A stretch of 24,170 nt of DNA, from assembly GCA_038522635.1 (NCBI GenBank), contig JBCBJZ010000044.1:1-24170 (forward strand), read 5' to 3'. The notes below the pieces were generated by a model. It made no database searches. It was not told the DNA's origin and was given only the letters and a program-made list of their open reading frames with translations. The translations under genes and the position numbers were made by a program. The stretch comes from JBCBJZ01 sp038522635 (lineage in GTDB: Bacteria > Pseudomonadota > Alphaproteobacteria > Rhizobiales > Hyphomicrobiaceae). Of this stretch, positions 15,544-23,946 are shown in pieces; positions within the stretch are counted from its first letter, which is position 1, and each line of letters starts with the position of its first letter.

Positions 15544-18500
15544 CTACAACCGCATTTCGATTGTGCTGCCTTGCGCGCCCGGCGTGATCCACACACCATG
15601 GGGCACCGCGCGTTGGACCTCGGGCACATGCGAGATCAAACCGATGGCGCGCCCCTGCCCCACCAAATCGGGCAAGGCCTGCAGCACCTGCTCGAGCGTG
15701 CCGCCGTTGTCTTCGGAATCGAGCGTGCCGAAACCTTCGTCGATGAACAGCGCATCGAGCCGCACCCGGCCACTGCTTTGCTCAACGATGTCGGAAAGAC
15801 CGAGCGCCAGCGCCAGCGCCGCGATAAACTTCTCTCCACCTGACAAGGTCGAAGGTGCGCGCGCCCGCCCGGTGTGACTGTCGAAGACGAAAATCTCCAA
15901 GCCGCGGTACCCACCGCCTGAGGACGCCCCCTCGCCCTCCCGCGTGAACGCGTAACGCCCCCGCGTCATCGGCCCGAGCCGAAGGTTGGCTGCTTCCAGC
16001 ACATGCTCAAACATCAAACCGATCGCGAAGGTTTCAAGCTTGACCCGCGCGCCCTTACCCTGACCATCGAACGCCTCCGCCAAGCGACGCAGGCGCGCCG
16101 TGCGCTGGTCTTGAACCGTTGCATCTTCGAGCAACGCCCGGCACTGTGCGGCCATCGCCTGCAAATGCCGATAACGGGAACGAAGGTTCGCCTGCGCTTC
16201 TTGTGCCTTCTCCAAACGCGCCCGCGCGCCATCACGTTGTGCTTCCAAGGCTGGCATGTTGGGCCGGCCGTGCTGTGCAAGCGCAGCCGCCGCCGTTGCG
16301 AGCTCGCGCCGTGCCGCCTCCAAAGCCACCGCGAAGGCACGGGTCGCTGCATCGAGCGCCTCCATTTCCTCCTGTGACACCTGCGACGCTACGAACTGCT
16401 CCTCGCTGAGATCGCTCTCATCCAGCGCGCTGCGCCACGCAACCCGTCGGCGGTTAACCTGGGACGTCGCCTCGCCAACCGCACGACGTGCACCCTTTGC
16501 CTCCAGATCGGCCGCAAGCACCGCCTCTCGCGCTGCCCCCCTTGCGGCTTCGCCCGCTTCCAACGCTGCATCGAACGCCGCAATTCTCTCATGCAGCGAC
16601 CCCAGGCGCTTTTCGAGTGTGCTGCGCGCACGCAATCCTTGCGGGATCGGCGCCAGGCGTTCCTGCAGCGCAATTTCAGCGCGTGAAGCGGCTTCGCTCG
16701 CCCGCTCAGCTTCCAATTGGGCGCGTTTTAGAGCATTGGCCGCCTCGCTCAACTTACGATCCAGCTTCGTTGTAGCCTCCTGCAACACCTCAACCGGTGG
16801 TGCCTCGCCACACGCTCGCACGCGCTCGCGTAGCGCCCGGCACTCCCTTTCGATCGCCTTTGCTGAAACCTCGGGCAAAGGGCCGCGCGCCAACGCGGCA
16901 CGGGCTTCTTCCACAACCGCGTCGCACCGCTGCTTTCGCGCGCGCGCCTCATCGGCCGCCCGTCGCGCGTCGTTCAGGGCAGCCTTTGCCCGCTGGTAAC
17001 GCGCGGCCAGCGTTGTCGCGCTCGCTTCTACCTCGTCGCCGGGTCCATGATGACGTTGCGATGGCGCCGTGCTTCGCGCGTCGGCTGGCGCTGGATGATG
17101 GGTTGAACCGCAAACCGCGCAAGGCTCTCCAGGCGACAAATGCGCAGCGAGATGCGCTGCATGGCTGGCCAACAGGGCTTGGTCGATGTGCGCCACGCCA
17201 CCGTCGGCGCGAAGCAAAGCCGCGGCGGCCTCTGCGTCCGCTGCGGCTGCGATGGACGCTTCGTGCGTCGCAGCCGCATGACGAGCCTCAGCGCTTTCGT
17301 AGGCCCGCGCTTCGCGCAACGCGGTCTCTTTCGTGGCCAGCGCCAAGTTCAACTCGGCACGCAACAGCGCATCAGCACGGGCGCGGTCCAGTGCCACGCA
17401 ACTCTCCCGATGCTGCGCCTCCAACCCGCTAAGCCTTTCCCTAGCTTGACCCGCAGCCGCTTGACGATCGTGCGCTTCGGCGGCGGTACTGCGGGCCTGC
17501 GCAGCTAACGCCTCGCTTTCATCGATCAGCCTCATAAAACGAACGCAGGTCGCGTGCTCATCGCGCTGCTGCTCGACCAGCGTTCGCTGCGCCAAGACAG
17601 CCGTCAACCGCCGCTCGCTCTCCTCATGCAACACGAGCCGATCGCGCGCACGCTCATCCGCGTCCAGGCTTTGTCGCTGCGCCTGCGCCAGCACGAGCTC
17701 GGCCTCACGCAGCGCGTTTGCGACGGGCTCAACCACGGCAGCAGCACGCGCACGGCTGAGCGTTCTACGACGCGCCGCGTCGTCCGCCTTTTGCGCCTCC
17801 AACGCGCTGACAGCCTGTTCCGCTTGATGGTGCCGCTCGAAGGCCGCGTGGTTGTGCGCGGCGGTCTCAAAGGCCTCCTGCGCGCGCACCGCCTCTTCCT
17901 TCGCACGCGTTTGCGCAAGTTCGCCCGCCTGAAGGCGCGCGGCTTCTCCAAGCACGCCCTCATCGAGGGCCCCGAGATCGGCAAACCCCTCGCGGCTCAG
18001 AACGCTTTCGCAGGTCTCGCGTAGGCGCTTGATCTGCTGATCCGCGATCGCCACGCGCTGCTTGAGATGGTCCGTCAGGCGCCGGTAGGCGGACACATCG
18101 AACAGCTCGCTGAGGATCTGCTGGCGCTCGTTCGTTCCCGCGTTCAAAAACGTCTCGAACCGTCCCTGCGGCAACAAAACGATCTGCTGAAACTGCTGCA
18201 GCCCATAACCGAGGATCTCAACAATCCTGGCGTTGACCGTGCTCACCTTCTTCTCCGCCAGCAACTTTCCCGGAGCCGCATCGCTCACAGTCGCGAGGTC
18301 CATACCCGTCACATCAAACAGCCATGCCGCATGCTTATGCGTTGTGACGCCGCCACCACGCTTGGCTGGTCTCGTCTGGTCGGGCTCCCGCACCACGCGG
18401 AAATGGCGTCCACCAACTTCGAAAATCAGATCCACCCGCGTGAGGACATCGTCGTTGGCATGGTGCGAGCGCAACGCACTGCCGCCACGGGCTTCGCCAA

Positions 18501-18657
18501 AAAGGGCGTAGGTGATCGCGGTGAAGAGCGTCGACTTGCCGGCCCCCGTCGCCCCGTAGATGCCGAACAGGCCATGATCGAGCGCGGGCCGCAGGTCGAT
18601 CCGCTGGCGCGCGGCGTAGGGTACGAAGGCCTGCATGGTGAGGATGAGCGGTTTCAT
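15544..18657 (-). CDS. sbcC: Nuclease SbcCD subunit C (Rad50-like ATPase)
   Basis: 1037-aa SMC-like ATPase that, with SbcD, cleaves DNA hairpins and blocked double-strand ends. Walker A is GATGAGKST (35-43). Long alanine/glutamate/arginine-rich coiled coils follow on both sides of a zinc hook CAVC (C513, C516) placed almost exactly mid-chain, where two SbcC protomers join. The C-terminal lobe has the ABC signature LSGGEKF (from about 938) and Walker B ALFIDEGFGTLD (D973, E974). Length is normal for the family. The ATG overlaps the sbcD stop (ATGA), indicating coupled translation of the complex. No frameshift or missing motif is visible. Confidence 0.96.
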   Translation of the reverse strand: MKPLILTMQAFVPYAARQRIDLRPALDHGLFGIYGATGAGKSTLFTAITYALFGEARGGSALRSHHANDDVLTRVDLIFEVGGRHFRVVREPDQTRPAKRGGGVTTHKHAAWLFDVTGMDLATVSDAAPGKLLAEKKVSTVNARIVEILGYGLQQFQQIVLLPQGRFETFLNAGTNERQQILSELFDVSAYRRLTDHLKQRVAIADQQIKRLRETCESVLSREGFADLGALDEGVLGEAARLQAGELAQTRAKEEAVRAQEAFETAAHNHAAFERHHQAEQAVSALEAQKADDAARRRTLSRARAAAVVEPVANALREAELVLAQAQRQSLDADERARDRLVLHEESERRLTAVLAQRTLVEQQRDEHATCVRFMRLIDESEALAAQARSTAAEAHDRQAAAGQARERLSGLEAQHRESCVALDRARADALLRAELNLALATKETALREARAYESAEARHAAATHEASIAAAADAEAAAALLRADGGVAHIDQALLASHAAHLAAHLSPGEPCAVCGSTHHPAPADARSTAPSQRHHGPGDEVEASATTLAARYQRAKAALNDARRAADEARARKQRCDAVVEEARAALARGPLPEVSAKAIERECRALRERVRACGEAPPVEVLQEATTKLDRKLSEAANALKRAQLEAERASEAASRAEIALQERLAPIPQGLRARSTLEKRLGSLHERIAAFDAALEAGEAARGAAREAVLAADLEAKGARRAVGEATSQVNRRRVAWRSALDESDLSEEQFVASQVSQEEMEALDAATRAFAVALEAARRELATAAAALAQHGRPNMPALEAQRDGARARLEKAQEAQANLRSRYRHLQAMAAQCRALLEDATVQDQRTARLRRLAEAFDGQGKGARVKLETFAIGLMFEHVLEAANLRLGPMTRGRYAFTREGEGASSGGGYRGLEIFVFDSHTGRARAPSTLSGGEKFIAALALALGLSDIVEQSSGRVRLDALFIDEGFGTLDSEDNGGTLEQVLQALPDLVGQGRAIGLISHVPEVQRAVPHGVWITPGAQGSTIEMRL

Positions 18658-19814
18658 GCAGCCGCGTCCTCGCCCTGATCGAGCAACCGCGCAAAACCGC
18701 CTCGAACAATGGCCATCGTCGCCTCATCGGGTGCGAGGTCGTCAGTCTCGGCGAGGAACGCTGCCACCACATCTTCCGGCGCATCGTTGGTACGGCGCGG
18801 CCTCAAGCCGCCGCGAGGGCCAGAGGAAACGGCAGGCTCCTGCGCGTAGCGGATCGCGCACGCGTTGGGAAAGCGCGCGCGCAACTGCTTCATCGGGTCG
18901 AGCAGACGGCCAGGGTCGGTCAGCACAACATCGATGATGTCATCTGATGGTGCCATCGTTGGCGCCAGAAGATCCTGCAACCGGCCGGTTATGGTCCGCA
19001 CCCCGCGCCGTGGCGTGATCGGCAAGCGCGCGGTTTCAACCGTTCCGTCGGCCGCGAGGTCGACCAATGTCATCGACTTTTGCTGCCCCTCTTCGTCGAA
19101 CCCAAAGGCAAGCGGCGATCCTGCGTAGCGGACATGGGTGTGCCCGACCGCCTGCGGGCGATGCAGATGGCCGAGCGCCACGTAATGCGCGCCTTCGAAC
19201 ACGCTCACGGGTACGGTCTCCACACCGCCTACAGTGCGCGATAGTGCCCGCTCGCTTTGCGTGGAATCACCACCAACTACAAAGGCGTGGGCCACGATCA
19301 CCCAACGCGCACCCTTTGGAACGCCTGCGCGTGCAACGCCCACCTGTGCCCGGATCACATCTGCGGGTTCAGCGATGGTCGGGTCGTCAAAGATCTCACG
19401 TGCGGCCGACGGGTAAGCGAAGGGAAGCGCTGAGAACGCCACCGGTCCCGCGTCGTCGCGCAAGACCAGCGTCGGCTCAGTGGCAGCAAGGGGGCCGCGG
19501 ACCAGGTCCCAACGCGGATCGGCAAGCGTCGCCATGGCATCGATCCGCTCGCTTGAATCATGGTTGCCGGCGATCACAACGAGGGCTGCATCGCTTTCGG
19601 CTTTCAAGGCGCGCAAGAACCCGTTGAACTGGCGCACAGCCGGCTCGCGCGGCGCAGCGGCGTCGAAAACATCCCCGGCAATGATCAAGCAATCGGGGCG
19701 ATGCGTTGCGACGGCCACGAGAATCTGATCGAGGACGTGTTGCTGGTCGTCGTGGAGGTCGAGACCGAGAAAGCGCCGACCCAAGTGAAGATCTGCTGTG
19801 TGCAGGATTTTCAT
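18654..19814 (-). CDS. sbcD: Nuclease SbcCD subunit D (Mre11-like exonuclease)
   Basis: 386-aa metallophosphoesterase, the catalytic subunit of SbcCD. Phosphoesterase motifs are in order: ADLHLG (D8, H10), GDVFD (D48), GNHD (83-86), VIVAHAF and ALGHLHRPQ, which together bind the two Mn ions. A capping domain and C-terminal SbcC-binding region follow; an extra polar stretch (SSGPRGGLRPRRTND) lies near the C-terminus. The ATG at 19814 has a strong GGAGGGG ribosome site. It is the first gene of the sbcD-sbcC operon. A TTGACT hexamer about 55 nt upstream could be a -35 but I see no convincing -10. Confidence 0.96.
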   Translation of the reverse strand: MKILHTADLHLGRRFLGLDLHDDQQHVLDQILVAVATHRPDCLIIAGDVFDAAAPREPAVRQFNGFLRALKAESDAALVVIAGNHDSSERIDAMATLADPRWDLVRGPLAATEPTLVLRDDAGPVAFSALPFAYPSAAREIFDDPTIAEPADVIRAQVGVARAGVPKGARWVIVAHAFVVGGDSTQSERALSRTVGGVETVPVSVFEGAHYVALGHLHRPQAVGHTHVRYAGSPLAFGFDEEGQQKSMTLVDLAADGTVETARLPITPRRGVRTITGRLQDLLAPTMAPSDDIIDVVLTDPGRLLDPMKQLRARFPNACAIRYAQEPAVSSGPRGGLRPRRTNDAPEDVVAAFLAETDDLAPDEATMAIVRGGFARLLDQGEDAAA

Positions 19815-20108
19815 ATCCCCTCCGGAGCTGCGCGGCCTCTAGGCTGCTCATCCGTAAAGCTCCATCAGGCTTGAGTCAAGTTTTGTTCGCCATATGATCC
19901 TTTTTGGTTCGCGAGAACGAAGGCGCACGTGCGGGTGCCCGTACGTGGCGGCATCGCATGGTTATCGATCGTAAAGGGGTTGTTGAACCATGCGTCGCGG
20001 AACAGGCTGCTGAGCCTAACCTCAGGCGCGCAACGGAGCGCGCCACCCCGCGAGAGCTCGCACTGTAGGCCCAAAATTTCAGGCCCATGATGTCTTTGAA
20101 AACCGAAA
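19815..20108. other. Intergenic region between sbcD and tRNA-Ala, no gene seen
   Basis: About 294 nt that should hold the sbcD promoter and the 3' end of the tRNA transcript. A small GTTCGCGAGAAC hairpin sits at about 19908-19919, and an AT-rich patch with the TTGACT hexamer lies close to sbcD. I found no alphaproteobacterial SOS box (GTTC-N7-GTTC). Open frames here run through the tRNA and are not credible. Confidence 0.4.
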
Positions 20109-20184
<76 letters not shown>

Positions 20185-20234
20185 GAACGTCCAACTTTGG
20201 GAAGGTTTTGCGGCGATGGTCCTTCGTTCGGACG

Positions 20235-20243
20235 ATTATCGCA
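20235..20243 (-). promoter_or_regulatory. Possible extended -10 for tRNA-Ala
   Basis: On the minus strand TGC-GATAAT reads as a TGn-extended -10 about 50 nt before the mature tRNA 5' end. No good -35 is present at 17 nt, so this is tentative. Confidence 0.3.
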
Positions 20244-20330
20244 TGGCGTTGGACGTGGTTTCGCCCGTGGGCGAGGTCGCTGGTTTAGGCGCATCGGCGC
20301 TGTGGCGCAAGAGCTTTGGCGCGACGCCGC

Positions 20331-20368
20331 TGAAGCAGCGCGCCCTTAGGTGAAGCAGCGCCCCTTAG
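20331..20368. repeat. Two-copy tandem repeat, about 20 bp
   Basis: TGAAGCAGCGCGCCCTTAGG (20331-20350) is followed directly by TGAAGCAGCGCCCCTTAG (20351-20368), differing only by loss of a CG dinucleotide. Probably replication slippage; function unknown. Confidence 0.7.
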
Positions 20369-20523
20369 CGGTGCCCTCGACGCTCACGGGCTGACGCCCA
20401 CTTTCTGATGCCCGCTGGCTGACGCCTGTTGCCGCTCGCGGTTGGCGGCTTGCATCGCGTGCGCTCCTCCCGACCACCGGGTCCACAGAAGTGACAGCTG
20501 CGCTGCCGCCTGCCTCTCCTCGT

Positions 20524-20916
20524 TCACGTCTCTTCGTCGTCATCCTTCGACACGCCGCCGCCGATAATGCCGCTCACATCGCCGCCCCCCTCTTCTTCAT
20601 CGTTTTCGAGGAAGGTGTCGTCATCGGACTCTTCATCGTCGCTGGTCTCAACCGCTTCGATGTCAGCGAGTTCATCACTCTCTTCTTCTTCGCCCTCGAC
20701 AACCTTGGGCTTCGCCGCAGCCGCTGCGGCCGCCTTCGCCGCCTCTTCCGCTTCCGCTTTGGCCGCCGCAGCCGTTTCCGCCGCCGTCGGCTCGATAACG
20801 AAAACGGTATCGCAGATCGGGCAGACGATCTCGTCCCGGTTCAGGTCGTAGAACCGTGCCCCGCAATCGGGGTTCTGGCAGACACGCTTGGTGCCGCGTG
20901 GGTCATTGGTGGTCAT
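20524..20916 (-). CDS. TIGR02300 family zinc-ribbon protein with acidic tail
   Basis: 130-aa small protein of the alphaproteobacterial TIGR02300 family, function unknown. The N-terminus starts GTKRVCQNPDCGARFYDLNRDEIVCPICDTVF: a zinc ribbon with ligands C13, C18, C32 and C35 (C-x4-C, then C-x2-C). An Ala/Lys helix (about 46-68) is followed by an extremely acidic Glu/Asp-rich tail to the end. The ATG at 20916 begins close to the conserved start of the family; no strong ribosome site is visible. The gene sits divergently from aroA, as it commonly does in this class. Confidence 0.88.
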   Translation of the reverse strand: MTTNDPRGTKRVCQNPDCGARFYDLNRDEIVCPICDTVFVIEPTAAETAAAAKAEAEEAAKAAAAAAAKPKVVEGEEEESDELADIEAVETSDDEESDDDTFLENDEEEGGGDVSGIIGGGVSKDDDEET

Positions 20917-21432
20917 GGCTTCACTCGCTGTCGTTGGATCCCGCTACGGGTGTGCGTCGCTACGGGGCCGCTACGGATCTGGGGGGCGATCAAGGGCGCA
21001 GCCCGTGACCCGTAACGTTATACAATGGACTGTGGTGCAGGCGAGCGCTTGCTTCAGCGCTGTTCGCCCGCGCAAACCTGCGATCGGTGCCGGTCTTTTG
21101 GGCGTGGCGGCCGTAGCTCGCGGCGTGCGATGCATTCAGGCTCGCGCATGTGCCATGCGTCGTTGGGGTGTGTCAAAAGCTAATCAGCGTGATGGCATGC
21201 GCTGCGTTTCGAGGCAGCGATGGCGCACGCGGCGACCAACGCCTATGCGGCGTAGGTTCGCCGCTTTGTGTTGATCGCGCGGGCAGGAGGCTCGATAAAG
21301 CTGCCGCAAAACACCACCGCTCCCCTGGGTCGGATCAAGGCCCAGTCATCGCCCAACCATTACCAAGCCATCGCCCGGTGCCGTCGGCGCTTCGCGCTGA
21401 CGTCCAGCAGGCTCCATCGAGGCTCCGCCACC
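20917..21432. other. Divergent intergenic region between the TIGR02300 gene and aroA
   Basis: About 516 nt without a convincing gene. It should hold promoters for both directions. Next to the TIGR02300 start are three copies of CGCTACGG at 20942, 20958 and 20969. An AT-rich spot at about 21013-21026 (gtaacgttatacaa) offers TATAAC on the minus strand, but no matching -35 was found. Confidence 0.4.
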
Positions 21433-22860
21433 ATGACCGCGACCTCCTCTCCGGTTCCAGCTCCGCCAGCCGTCGCCGCCGGTGCCCACGCTGCCGCGCC
21501 ACGCCCCTTGCGGGCCCATCGCGCCGCTGCACTCAGCGGTACCCTCGACGTCCCGGGCGACAAATCGATCTCGCATCGCGCGCTCATGTTCGGCGCTTTG
21601 GCCACCGGGCGCACCACGATCACGGGCCTGCTCGAAGGTGAGGACGTTCTGGGGACCGCCCGCATCCTCAAACAGCTCGGCGCGGGCCTCGACCGTCATG
21701 ACGATGGGACGTGGGAGGTGCGTGGACGCGGTGTCGGCGGGCTGACCGCGCCAACCGACGCGCTTGATTTTGGCAATGCGGGCACCGGCACGCGGCTGAT
21801 GATGGGCATTCTTGCCGGCCATGCGTTTGCCAGCGCGTTGGCGGGGGATGCATCACTGAGCAAGCGTCCGATGGGCCGCGTGCTTGCGCCGCTGCGTGAG
21901 ATGGGTGCCGTCACGCACGATGATGCGGACCGCCTGCCGCTGACGTTTCAAGGCCGCGATGATCTCGTGCCGATCACCTACACGCTGCCGGTTGCATCGG
22001 CGCAGGTGAAATCAGCGGTGCTGCTGGCCGGCCTCCACGCCCGCGGCATCACGACGGTGATCGAAAGGGAGCCGACGCGCGACCATACCGAGCGGATGTT
22101 GCGCTATTTCGGCGCTGAGGTGCGTGTTGACGATGCTAGCGACGGCGCGCGCCATATCGCGGTGACGGGGCCAGGTGCGCTGTCGGGCCGCGCGGTTGCG
22201 GTGCCGGGCGATCCCAGTTCGGCGGCGTTTCCGATTGCGGCCGCCCTGTGCGTACCAGGGTCGCAGATAAGCGTTCGCAACGTCCTCATCAACGAGACCC
22301 GAACGGGGCTCTATACGACGCTGCGTGAGATGGGCGGTGCGATCGCCTTTGAGAACGAGCGCGAGGCGGGCGGCGAGCGCGTTGCTGACATCACCGTCAA
22401 GGCGTCAGCGCTGCGCGGCGTCACGGTGCCGGCTGAACGCGCACCGACCATGATCGATGAGTACCCTATGCTTGCCGTGATCGCGGCCTGTGCTGAGGGT
22501 GAAACGGTGATGCATGGCCTGGGCGAATTGAAGGTCAAGGAAAGCGACAGGCTGGCTGCCACCGCCGCCGGTCTTGCCGCCAATGGCGTTGCCGCCCGGG
22601 TCGAGGGCGATACCTTGGTCGTGAGCGGAGGCGGCCCCGATGGCATCCCTGGCGGCGGGTGCGTTGCAACCCACCTCGACCACCGGATCGCGATGGCGTT
22701 TTTGGTCATGGGCTTGTTCGCGCGCGCCCCCGTCGATGTCGACGACGCCTCGATGATTGCAACGAGCTTTCCGGCGTTCGAACCGCTGATGCGGGCGCTT
22801 GGAGCGACGTTCACATCGCCGGATGGGACCGCGGATCCAGCGGCTGCAGGCGGAGCTTGA
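21433..22860 (+). CDS. aroA: 3-phosphoshikimate 1-carboxyvinyltransferase (EPSP synthase), class II
   Basis: 475-aa enzyme joining phosphoenolpyruvate and shikimate-3-phosphate in the sixth step of the shikimate pathway. Landmarks are VPGDKSISHRALMFG (K44, S45, R49), LLEGEDV, DFGNAGTGTRLMMG, DASLSKRPMGRVLAPLREMG, SAQVKSAVLLAGL, RDHTERML, APTMIDEYPMLAV, VKESDRL and ATHLDHRIAMAFLVMG. The pattern is that of alphaproteobacterial class II enzymes such as CP4. At the CP4 Ala100 position this protein has Gly117. The ATG at 21433 has GAGG about 11 nt upstream; the frame is open to 21268 but that stretch is not conserved protein. About 30 nonconserved Ala/Pro-rich residues precede the fold. cmk follows after 3 nt. 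Confidence 0.96.
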   Translation: MTATSSPVPAPPAVAAGAHAAAPRPLRAHRAAALSGTLDVPGDKSISHRALMFGALATGRTTITGLLEGEDVLGTARILKQLGAGLDRHDDGTWEVRGRGVGGLTAPTDALDFGNAGTGTRLMMGILAGHAFASALAGDASLSKRPMGRVLAPLREMGAVTHDDADRLPLTFQGRDDLVPITYTLPVASAQVKSAVLLAGLHARGITTVIEREPTRDHTERMLRYFGAEVRVDDASDGARHIAVTGPGALSGRAVAVPGDPSSAAFPIAAALCVPGSQISVRNVLINETRTGLYTTLREMGGAIAFENEREAGGERVADITVKASALRGVTVPAERAPTMIDEYPMLAVIAACAEGETVMHGLGELKVKESDRLAATAAGLAANGVAARVEGDTLVVSGGGPDGIPGGGCVATHLDHRIAMAFLVMGLFARAPVDVDDASMIATSFPAFEPLMRALGATFTSPDGTADPAAAGGA

Positions 22861-22863
22861 ACC

Positions 22864-23499
22864 ATGATCATAGCGATCGATGGGCCAGCCGCATCGGGCA
22901 AGGGCACGCTTGGACGACGCATCGCTGCACACTTCGCTTTGGGCTACCTTGATACAGGCCTGCTGTACCGCGCCGTTGCGCGCGACGCCCTGCGCGCCGA
23001 TCCTGACGCGGACACATGCTGCGATCCGCTCGCCTGTAGCCAGATCGCAGCGGCGCTCAACCTTGCGAGCCTTGATGATCCCTGCTTGCGTGCCCCCGGC
23101 ATCGGCGAAACCGCATCGATCGTTGCGCAGCATACGCAAGTCCGCGACGCGCTTTTGGTGCTACAGCGCGCCTTCGCCGCACGCCCGGGCGGGGCCGTGC
23201 TCGATGGGCGTGACATCGGGACGGTGGTCTGCCCCGATGCCGACGCGAAGCTGTTTGTGACCGCAAGCAGCGCGGTTCGGGCGCGCCGCCGTCACCGCGA
23301 ACTGAGCGCGGCGGGCGATACCTCAACGTTCGATGAGGTGCACGATATGATCCTGCGCCGCGATGAGCGCGATACGGCGCGGGCTGCTTCGCCGCTGCGT
23401 CCCGCTGACGACGCGCACTTGCTGGACACCACGGATTTGGATATAGAAGCCGGGCTCCAAGCTGCCGTCGACTGGATCTCGAGGAAGGTCGGCCGATGA
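22864..23499 (+). CDS. cmk: Cytidylate kinase
   Basis: 211-aa (d)CMP kinase that makes (d)CDP from (d)CMP and ATP. The P-loop is GPAASGKGT (about 7-15), followed by the CMP-binding YLDTGLLYRAVA, the conserved LDGRDIGTVVCPDADAKLFVTA and the lid-region RARRRHREL. Length is slightly under the usual 215-230 aa. The ATG lies 3 nt after the aroA stop, with GGAG inside the end of aroA, so the two are co-translated. The aroA-cmk-rpsA order is conserved in many proteobacteria. Confidence 0.96.
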   Translation: MIIAIDGPAASGKGTLGRRIAAHFALGYLDTGLLYRAVARDALRADPDADTCCDPLACSQIAAALNLASLDDPCLRAPGIGETASIVAQHTQVRDALLVLQRAFAARPGGAVLDGRDIGTVVCPDADAKLFVTASSAVRARRRHRELSAAGDTSTFDEVHDMILRRDERDTARAASPLRPADDAHLLDTTDLDIEAGLQAAVDWISRKVGR

Positions 23500-23946
23500 G
23501 GCGGGCTTGCGCTGGATGCTCACCTGAGCTTCACGCCCCCGCTCAAATCCCCCCGGTCGGTGCGCCCCTGCACCCGTTGATGGCGATTGAAGCACCGCAT
23601 TCGACAGCTTCACGCATTCAGGATGGCTCCGTTCGCGCGAGAGCCCCTTTTTGCGTCGAAACAGGACGACGTCGTTCGCTTCGTGCGCGCGCGTCGCTGC
23701 GATGTGTTGATCCGCTCTGTGCCAAAGCGCCTGCGCGTCCCCCGCGCGTGCGCACTCCAGTACGGCCCCGGCGCTGTGCTGGCCTCTTTTGAGGGCATGG
23801 AGCGGTCCGCGTTACGGCGAAGCGCAAAGCGCGTGAAGCTCGCTATCAACACGCGCTTTGCTTAACGGCTTCGAGCCGGGCGCACCAACACAGCTTTGAG
23901 CGCAGGCCGCAGCAAGCCCGTCCGCGTTCAGACACCAGGAGTATCT
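23500..23946. other. cmk-rpsA intergenic region, likely rpsA leader, no gene seen
   Basis: About 447 nt. One 92-codon frame with a TTG start at 23587 has no ribosome site and no recognisable sequence, so I do not call it. The notable element is the inverted repeat at 23824-23861. The last 20 nt before rpsA hold a good AGGAG. Confidence 0.45.
23824..23861 (+). promoter_or_regulatory. Perfect 12-bp-stem inverted repeat upstream of rpsA
   Basis: GCAAAGCGCGTG pairs perfectly with CACGCGCTTTGC around a 14-nt loop. It lies 325 nt after cmk and 85 nt before the rpsA ATG. Only a weak T-rich run follows (ttaacggctt). It may be an attenuator or terminator between cmk and rpsA, or a leader structure bound by S1 for autoregulation. 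Confidence 0.5.

Larger units (their letters stand above)
20185..20523. other. Intergenic region between the TIGR02300 gene and tRNA-Ala, repeats but no gene
   Basis: About 339 nt with no credible frame. It contains a 20-bp near-perfect tandem repeat at 20331-20368, two copies of GGCTGACGCC (20389 and 20417), a small GGGC-tgac-GCCC hairpin (20388-20399), and a possible extended -10 for the tRNA at 20235-20240. Confidence 0.5.

Noticed and set aside
19815..19920. LexA/SOS box upstream of sbcD
   Set aside because: GTTC and GAAC words are present but none has the GTTC-N7-GTTC spacing used by alphaproteobacterial LexA.
21268..21432. N-terminal extension of aroA by 55 codons
   Set aside because: The extension is not conserved EPSP synthase sequence and its first codon lacks a ribosome site, whereas the ATG at 21433 fits the family start with GAGG upstream.
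23587..23865. 92-codon frame between cmk and rpsA
   Set aside because: TTG start without a ribosome site, no recognisable sequence, and its end coincides with the 12-bp inverted repeat, which is better read as an RNA or DNA structure.
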